Below, piece by piece: positions 1 to 5,076 of a stretch of DNA of 10,121 nucleotides. How positions within the stretch are numbered: position 1 is the stretch's first letter; each line of letters opens with the position of its first letter. The notes beneath the pieces were generated by a model, which did no database searches, had not been told where the DNA came from, and worked only from the letters and a program-made list of their open reading frames with translations. The translations under genes and the position numbers were made by a program. Origin of the DNA: Ruminococcus flavefaciens (GTDB lineage: Bacteria; Bacillota; Clostridia; Oscillospirales; Ruminococcaceae); contig DFJW01000081.1 in NCBI GenBank assembly GCA_002373775.1, positions 1-10,121 on the forward strand, in the 5' to 3' direction.

Positions 1-24
1 CGGGAAAGTAGATCAGCGCCGGTA
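1..24 (+). rRNA. 3' end of 5S ribosomal RNA (partial)
   Basis: The first bases, GGGAAAGTAGATCAGCGCC and the following GG, match the conserved 3' part of bacterial 5S rRNA, where GGGAGAGTAGGTCGCCGCC or a close variant precedes the closing helix I strand. An intrinsic terminator follows within a few bases, as expected at the end of an rRNA operon. Only about 24 nt are visible, so the exact 3' end and the assignment rest on this short match. The rest of the operon would lie to the left of the window. Confidence 0.72.
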
Positions 25-26
25 CT

Positions 27-55
27 AAAGCCCTGCTTATAGCAGGGCTTTTTTT
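27..55 (+). terminator. Intrinsic terminator of the upstream rRNA operon
   Basis: An 11-bp perfect stem pairs AAAGCCCTGCT (27-37) with AGCAGGGCTTT (41-51) around a 3-nt TAT loop, and T residues continue to 55. This is a textbook Rho-independent terminator. It separates the rRNA transcript from the promoter at 129-157. Confidence 0.93.
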
Positions 56-128
56 ATGTCATAGTATAACACTTATACAAAAAGTGTGCTGCCGTTTTAT
101 TGAAAAAACATATTTTGTACATTATTTG

Positions 129-157
129 TTGATTTATAGTCTGATAAATGATATAAT
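129..157 (+). promoter_or_regulatory. Sigma-A-type promoter P1, extended -10
   Basis: A TTGATT -35 (129-134) and a perfect TATAAT -10 (152-157) are separated by exactly 17 bp. TGA directly before the -10 supplies an extended -10 TG. Transcription should start near 164, leaving a leader of about 40 nt before the preferred ATG at 203. It lies about 75 bp after the rRNA terminator, so it is the likely start of the transcript carrying the membrane protein and the first two kinases. The promoter at 4980-5008 has the same -35, -10 and spacing. Confidence 0.8.
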
Positions 158-202
158 AGTATATATTGCTTGTGAGCAGTTTTTATGATAGGGATGGGAC
201 TT

Positions 203-886
203 ATGGATATTATTAATGATAATGAGCTGCAAATGCAGCTCTCCAGAAACTTTGTTAAACTTAAAAGATGCAACAAGGCATATTTCTGTATCTTTTTTAC
301 TTACATTGTGCTTGGTTTGCTTATTCTTTTGTATTCTATCATTTCCATGGTCGGACTGGCATTTGATTATGGTTTTTTTCTGAGCTTGCATAATGATCCG
401 ATATCTTCTGTTGCTTTCGTCAATATACTTGACGCTTTCTTTGTTGCTCCTCTTGCATGTTTCCTTGTGTACCGGGGCAGCTATAAACAGCATGATCTTT
501 GCGTATTGTTCGCGCTGATCCTTATGGTCGGTAACTTTTTATTTCTGATTTATATCAGAGGGAAGGGAGTCTTCTTTCGTATGCCGAGTTCTTTTTATGT
601 TCTCAGCACCTATTCTTTGATATGCGGTGTTGCGTCTGCTGTTAATCTGCGAACGAATTCAGTTTATCACTGGCTCGAACAGCAGCAAGGATTTCCGCAG
701 TTCAATGCAAGGTTTGAGCAGCAGAAGGAGGATAAGTTCCAGCGTGGTATCATTGATGAATTCGAGCTCAATATGATAAGAATACAGAAGACATCTTCGG
801 ATACGATGCCTGATGTATCTGTAACAAGCAGTAAAAATGATAAGTATGTGTTTGAACATAAGCCAGACAATATGGATGGGATTTAA
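203..886 (+). CDS. Four-helix membrane protein of unknown function, first gene of the kinase operon
   Basis: From the ATG at 203 the protein is 227 residues. A short polar N-terminus is followed by four hydrophobic segments at about 27-54, 69-90, 97-118 and 130-148. A polar cytoplasmic-looking tail of about 75 residues begins with a Gln-rich stretch containing GFPQFNARF and ends rich in Ser, Thr and Asp. I do not recognise a named family. Two in-frame upstream ATGs (185, 194) exist. I prefer 203 because AGGGA at 190-194 sits 8 nt before it and 185 has no good ribosome site. Only 37 nt separate its stop from the next start and no promoter is visible there, so it is probably co-transcribed with the kinases. 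The tail contains Thr followed by Asp at +3 (DTMPD), so it could be a kinase substrate, but that is a guess. Confidence 0.82.
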   Translation: MDIINDNELQMQLSRNFVKLKRCNKAYFCIFFTYIVLGLLILLYSIISMVGLAFDYGFFLSLHNDPISSVAFVNILDAFFVAPLACFLVYRGSYKQHDLCVLFALILMVGNFLFLIYIRGKGVFFRMPSSFYVLSTYSLICGVASAVNLRTNSVYHWLEQQQGFPQFNARFEQQKEDKFQRGIIDEFELNMIRIQKTSSDTMPDVSVTSSKNDKYVFEHKPDNMDGI

Positions 887-923
887 GGTCCGGCTTTAAA
901 ATATTATTGCATAGGGTGATGTT

Positions 924-2309
924 ATGAGCGATAATTTTCAGGTGTTTCGCGACTCTCTGAGCGAGCCATTGTGGGAAAACTGGTATATCAAGGAGGAAAT
1001 AGGCAGAGGTGCTTCAAGTGTAGTCTACCGCATAGAAGCAAGTCTTCACGGCAGGGTAATGGATTCTGCACTTAAAATGGAGCCGATAATTGCCGATCCC
1101 TCACTTTACTTTGATGAAGACAAGCGTCTCAGTTACCTTGAAAAGAAGAAAGCAGGAGCTGAGAACGAAGCTGCTATCATGTACAGACTTCGTTTTGCGC
1201 CTAATATCGTTAGGTATGAGGATGAAGCTATAAAACCGGTAAAAAGCGAAGGGAAACTTCTCGGCTACTGTCTTCTGATACGCATGGAGCATCTCAGCTG
1301 CGTTCAGAAAATGATGAAGGACCATACTATCGACCTTTCCGAGGAGAATATCCTGAAGCTTGCCGACGATATCGGCAGAGGACTGAAGGCAGCTCATGAT
1401 ATCGGAGTTATCCACCGCGATGTAAAACCGGCGAATTTTTTTGCCACATCTGACGGGACATATAAACTCGGTGATTTCAATATATCCAAGAAGTCGGTCT
1501 CGACTCGTTCGTTTGCCGGTACAGAGGGATATATAGCCCCTGAGATATACCGCGCGAAGTACAGTTTTGATAATTATTACACAAAGCAGGCGGATATTTA
1601 TTCTTTCGGAATATCACTTTACTGCCTTATGAATTCATATTCATTCCCGTTTGCAGACACATGTCTTCCTGACGAGGCTATAACACGGCGCATGGACGGC
1701 GAAAAGCTTCCGCCGCCTAAGAATGCTTCTCCGGAGTTTGCAAGGATCATCCTTAAAGCCTGTGAATATGCTCCCGAGGATCGTTATCTCTCTATGGATG
1801 ACATGCTTGCTGACATCGCTGCACTGAGAGGAACTGCTGCGCCTCCTCCTGCATCGCCTGTGTCCGAAAATAAAGCGGCTGAGAAAGAGGTATTGTACGA
1901 TCCCGGCACTCAGCTTATAGATGATGAAGCAATCGACGTGAAGAGCGAGTCCGTGTCACAGGCAACTTCTTATATCGGTGACGATGATGCAGAAGCTCCT
2001 TCTATATCTATTATTCCTGCCAATACAGTGTTTGATAAAGGCAGCACACTTTATGAAGCCGATGACAATCCCTTCAGTGCTCCCCAAAAGCAGGAACAGA
2101 AGAAAAAGCATGGCAGAAACCGGCTGCTCCAGACCATTGTCAGCATGGTCATCATAGCATCTGTTTTCATGCTAATTATTGCATTGATGCTGTATTTCTT
2201 TTCCGACTGGGACTATCTGGAGCCTGCCTGCATCGGAGTTGCAGCTGGATGTGTTCTGGCTGAGATTATCGACTTATTTATAAATCGGAAAAAAGCTAAG
2301 AAGAAATGA
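924..2309 (+). CDS. Hanks-type Ser/Thr protein kinase with C-terminal two-helix membrane anchor (kinase 1)
   Basis: The 461-residue protein has a complete eukaryotic-like kinase domain at about 21-300. Visible elements are the glycine-rich loop GRGASSVV (27-34), ATP-binding Lys51, the probable helix-C Glu82, HRD (164-166) with Lys168 and Asn171, DFN (184-186) where most kinases have DFG, an activation segment with Thr/Ser around 193-200, APE (205-207) and DIYSFG (224-229). It is therefore predicted active, phosphorylating Ser/Thr on cytoplasmic proteins. A linker at 300-398 carries Thr-x-x-Ile/Asp motifs near Asp residues (Thr329, Thr348, Thr368). Two hydrophobic segments (about 401-426 and 432-453) form a membrane hairpin with a basic tail, and there is no extracellular sensor, unlike the next two kinases. 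AGGGTGA sits 4 nt upstream of the ATG. The stop is 27 bp from kinase 2, so translation is probably coupled within one operon. Confidence 0.95.
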   Translation: MSDNFQVFRDSLSEPLWENWYIKEEIGRGASSVVYRIEASLHGRVMDSALKMEPIIADPSLYFDEDKRLSYLEKKKAGAENEAAIMYRLRFAPNIVRYEDEAIKPVKSEGKLLGYCLLIRMEHLSCVQKMMKDHTIDLSEENILKLADDIGRGLKAAHDIGVIHRDVKPANFFATSDGTYKLGDFNISKKSVSTRSFAGTEGYIAPEIYRAKYSFDNYYTKQADIYSFGISLYCLMNSYSFPFADTCLPDEAITRRMDGEKLPPPKNASPEFARIILKACEYAPEDRYLSMDDMLADIAALRGTAAPPPASPVSENKAAEKEVLYDPGTQLIDDEAIDVKSESVSQATSYIGDDDAEAPSISIIPANTVFDKGSTLYEADDNPFSAPQKQEQKKKHGRNRLLQTIVSMVIIASVFMLIIALMLYFFSDWDYLEPACIGVAAGCVLAEIIDLFINRKKAKKK

Positions 2310-2336
2310 TTTTTACATAAAACTACGGGGGATCAT

Positions 2337-4955
2337 ATGAGTGAATTTGATATAAACAGGATCATACTCGATCAGCTGGAACAGCCTCTCTGGTCCAACT
2401 GGTATATAAAAGGCGAACTGGGCAGAGGAGCTTCAAGCGTTGTTTACCGCATTGAAGCCGAGCGCGGCAGCCGTACCGATGTTTCCGCCCTCAAGATAGA
2501 GCCTCTTGTGGTGGATGAAGATATGATGCATGATCCTGAAAAGCGCAGAGCCATGCTTGAAAGAAAGCGCCGGGATGCTGAAAATGAGACTAATATCATG
2601 TATAAGCTCAGAGGTGCAAAGAATATAGTCTTCTATGAGGATGAAGATATCCGCAAGCTCACTCTGAACGGAAAGGATCATGGATACTACCTTCTCATAC
2701 GCATGGAGTATCTCACCTGTGTGCATGACCTCATGCGCAGGCGAAAGTTTGATCTTTCTGAAAAAAACGTTCTGAAACTGGCTGCCGATATCGGAAACGG
2801 CATAAAATCAGCACATGATATCGGTGTTATCCACCGTGATATCAAGCCGGGCAATTTTTTCGTTGCTTCCGACGGCACATATAAGCTGGGAGACTTCAAT
2901 ATCTCAAAGCGTACTGTCAGCACACGTTCATTTGCCGGAACTGAGGGATATATCGCGCCTGAGATATACCGTGCGAAGTATAATGCTGATTCTGAATACA
3001 CAAAGCAGGCTGATATCTACTCATTCGGCATCTCTCTTTACTGCCTTATGAATGATTATCTCTTCCCGTTTGGTGATACATGCCTTCCTGCTGAAGCTAT
3101 AGTGAAGAGAATGGACGGTTTTCCGCTGCCTCCTCCGAAGAACGCTTCTCCGGAATTTGCAGCGGTCATACTCAAGGCGTGTGCATTTTCTCTTGATGCA
3201 CGATACAAGTCTATCGACGAGATGCTTTATGATATCAGCAGGATATCTTCAACGCAGCCGGCTGACAGAGCTCAGGGCGCTGTACCTATGCCTGCCGGCG
3301 ATATTTCCGGCAAAAACGATCCGCAGACTGCCTATGTGGACGATACAACTGCAAACAATGCGGTATCTTCAAATGATACCGTCCTTGTGGACGACGATCA
3401 GACAGCATATGTGGATGACGCACCTGTAGCTCCTGTATCGTCAAATGACACTGTCCTCGTAGACAACGGTCAGACTTCATACGTTGATGCAGTATCTTCC
3501 GGACCGGTTTCGCAGAGACAGTTCATCAATGAAAACCCGATCTTTGCGGCTCCCGTTGCAGCATCTGAGAAAAAAGGCAAGCTTAAATACATCATAATAG
3601 CACTTCTTGTGCTCCTGCTCCTTGCAGCAGCCGGATTCTTCATCTTCAACGCGCTCAGCGATAACGACGACGGCGATGAAAGCAAAGGGAGCTCATCGTC
3701 ATACGATGATGATGAAGATGATGAAGAGGAAAAGACCGAGCGCAGCACCAAGGCTGAGCCGACGGAAGATGAACAGCAGGAAGTGACCGAGCACGTCACC
3801 GAAAAGACGACTGCCGAGACTTCTGCTGCAACTACCACAACTGTTAAAACAACTGTAACCACCACATCTGCTACGACCACAACTGCACCTCCGCTTGTAC
3901 TCTGTGAAGATGAGATCTACTTAGAGGAAGGGATAAAGGCAGCAGTATTTGTTACGAAGTATCCTTCCGGCTCAGATGAAACGCATGAAGTATGGTCATC
4001 TGATAATGAATCGGTAGCTTCTGTAAACCAGATGGGTGAGATAACAGCTGTATCTCCCGGAGTATGCAGTGTGACACTGAAACTTAAAAATGCGCCCGGG
4101 ATAACTGCCGGCGTGAAGGTTTATGTATCAGAACGTACAAAGTCTGTCACCGCCGTAGGAAGCGCCAATATTATCAGCGGCGGATATGCTTCTACTGACG
4201 GCAGCAAGATATTCTTCAGCAACGGCAAGAAGATACTCAGAGTAGTCAACGATGAATCCGGCGAAGTCGGCGCTGTGGATGTGGCAAACGCAAATGCGTT
4301 CTATATGAACAATGTGGGCGATTACATCTATTACTGTGATGCCGACAATGACTTCAAGCTATGCCGCATCAAGGCAGACGGAACCGGAAAGACTGTTATC
4401 TGTGACCACTATTGCAGCTATCTTATCTATAACAGCGGCTGGCTCTATTTCAGCGAATATGACGGCAAAACAAACTATATCTCCCGTATACGTCCCAACG
4501 GAACGGGGTATGATACGATAGCAGAGGTCAATCCGCAGAGCATCTGCATCCTCGGCGGAAGGATATATTTTGTTAATACGTTCAACGATTACTCTATAGA
4601 TTCCATAAAAGTCGGCGGCGATGATTATAAGGTGATGTATGAGCCGGATACCAAGGATGCAATGGACCTTTGCGTAAACAGCGGAAGGATCTTCTTCACC
4701 AAGGGAAGACATGGCATATACTCCATAGCTGCTGACGGCGGAGACGAACAGTGCGTCCTCACCGATGATCTGGACCAGTACAACATAAGAAACGGCGAAT
4801 TCTATGTTGTACGCGCAAGCGAGCTGTATCATTACAACAGCAGCAGCGGCAGTCTTGAAGATATCGCTACTATCGGCGGTTCACCGGTCATACTTGATGA
4901 TCTTCTCTTCTCCTACAATGAGAACGGAGAATTCAGCTGGGCGATATTCGATTGA
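2337..4955 (+). CDS. Receptor-type Ser/Thr kinase with BIG2 and DUF5050 beta-propeller ectodomain (kinase 2)
   Basis: This 872-residue protein is a close paralogue of kinase 1 over the catalytic domain (about 23-302): GRGASSVV loop (29-36), Lys53, Glu84, HRD (166-168), Lys170, Asn173, DFN (186-188) and APE (207-209). A cytoplasmic linker (303-415) holds five Thr-x-x-Val-Asp repeats. One transmembrane helix (about 418-440) gives an N-in, C-out topology. Outside follow an acidic Ser/Asp/Glu stretch, a Thr-rich stalk to about 517, a bacterial Ig-like BIG2 domain (519-597; WSSDNESVASV and GEITAV are typical) and a propeller-like region (605-872) of DUF5050/YWTD type with six or seven repeats, several ending in DGTG or NGTGY. 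The ectodomain probably senses a wall or glycan ligand, but the ligand is unknown. It differs from classical PrkC/PknB, which carry PASTA domains. GGGGGA lies 4 nt before the ATG. Confidence 0.95.
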   Translation: MSEFDINRIILDQLEQPLWSNWYIKGELGRGASSVVYRIEAERGSRTDVSALKIEPLVVDEDMMHDPEKRRAMLERKRRDAENETNIMYKLRGAKNIVFYEDEDIRKLTLNGKDHGYYLLIRMEYLTCVHDLMRRRKFDLSEKNVLKLAADIGNGIKSAHDIGVIHRDIKPGNFFVASDGTYKLGDFNISKRTVSTRSFAGTEGYIAPEIYRAKYNADSEYTKQADIYSFGISLYCLMNDYLFPFGDTCLPAEAIVKRMDGFPLPPPKNASPEFAAVILKACAFSLDARYKSIDEMLYDISRISSTQPADRAQGAVPMPAGDISGKNDPQTAYVDDTTANNAVSSNDTVLVDDDQTAYVDDAPVAPVSSNDTVLVDNGQTSYVDAVSSGPVSQRQFINENPIFAAPVAASEKKGKLKYIIIALLVLLLLAAAGFFIFNALSDNDDGDESKGSSSSYDDDEDDEEEKTERSTKAEPTEDEQQEVTEHVTEKTTAETSAATTTTVKTTVTTTSATTTTAPPLVLCEDEIYLEEGIKAAVFVTKYPSGSDETHEVWSSDNESVASVNQMGEITAVSPGVCSVTLKLKNAPGITAGVKVYVSERTKSVTAVGSANIISGGYASTDGSKIFFSNGKKILRVVNDESGEVGAVDVANANAFYMNNVGDYIYYCDADNDFKLCRIKADGTGKTVICDHYCSYLIYNSGWLYFSEYDGKTNYISRIRPNGTGYDTIAEVNPQSICILGGRIYFVNTFNDYSIDSIKVGGDDYKVMYEPDTKDAMDLCVNSGRIFFTKGRHGIYSIAADGGDEQCVLTDDLDQYNIRNGEFYVVRASELYHYNSSSGSLEDIATIGGSPVILDDLLFSYNENGEFSWAIFD
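3315..3500 (+). repeat. Tandem Thr-x-x-Val-Asp repeats in the kinase 2 juxtamembrane linker
   Basis: Residues 327-388 of kinase 2 alternate two related motifs, QTAYVDD (or QTSYVDA) and SSNDTVLVDD (or SSNDTVLVDN). This places Thr331, Thr348, Thr356, Thr372 and Thr380 each three residues before Val and four before Asp. The DNA units are similar but not identical, so this is a diverged internal repeat and not a recent slippage product. FHA domains read phospho-Thr with strong preference at +3, so the array suits multivalent docking. That reading is inference. Confidence 0.75.
3807..3887 (+). repeat. Thr-rich extracellular stalk of kinase 2
   Basis: Residues about 491-517 are mostly Thr with interspersed Ala, Val, Ser and Lys, between the transmembrane helix and the BIG2 domain. 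The Thr codons are mixed. Such stalks are common linkers in secreted Ruminococcus proteins and are plausible O-glycosylation targets. Confidence 0.8.
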
Positions 4956-4979
4956 TAACATAATGTAATCTGGAATACA

Positions 4980-5008
4980 TTGATTTGTATCCTGTGTGAT
5001 GATATAAT
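4980..5008 (+). promoter_or_regulatory. Sigma-A-type promoter P2 for kinase 3, extended -10
   Basis: TTGATT (4980-4985), a 17-bp spacer and TATAAT (5003-5008) preceded by TGA copy the core of the promoter at 129-157, while the rest of the spacer differs. Transcription should start near 5015, leaving a leader of about 60 nt. No convincing terminator lies between the kinase 2 stop (4955) and this promoter, so kinase 3 may also receive read-through transcription. Confidence 0.78.
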
Positions 5009-5063
5009 AATTATGAGCATACTATTCATACAGGCATGCTGTAAACTCCATTCTCTCTATGAT

Positions 5064-5070
5064 AAGGAGA
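5064..5070 (+). promoter_or_regulatory. Ribosome binding site that fixes the kinase 3 start
   Basis: AAGGAGA lies 6 nt upstream of the ATG at 5077 and downstream of the alternative in-frame ATG at 5059, so it can only serve the former. The resulting N-terminus (MDIHKIILDQ) also aligns with kinase 2 (MSEFDINRIILDQ). Confidence 0.88.
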
Positions 5071-5076
5071 TATGTG

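Noticed and set aside
69..87. Inverted repeat ACACTT, 7 nt, AAGTGT before the first promoter
   Set aside because: Six-bp AT-rich arms without a T-run, about 40 bp upstream of the -35; too short to claim as an operator or terminator.
4962..4981. Inverted repeat AATGTA/TACATT after kinase 2 as a terminator
   Set aside because: The stem is six AT-rich pairs with no T-tract, and its right arm overlaps the -35 of the next promoter.
5016..5040. AGCAT/ATGCT pairing in the kinase 3 leader as a riboswitch or attenuator
   Set aside because: A five-bp stem with a 15-nt loop, no conserved RNA motif and no alternative terminator helix.
5059..5076. Six-codon N-terminal extension of kinase 3 from an earlier ATG
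   Set aside because: The only good ribosome site (5064-5070) lies downstream of that ATG and fits the ATG at 5077, and the shorter N-terminus aligns with kinase 2.
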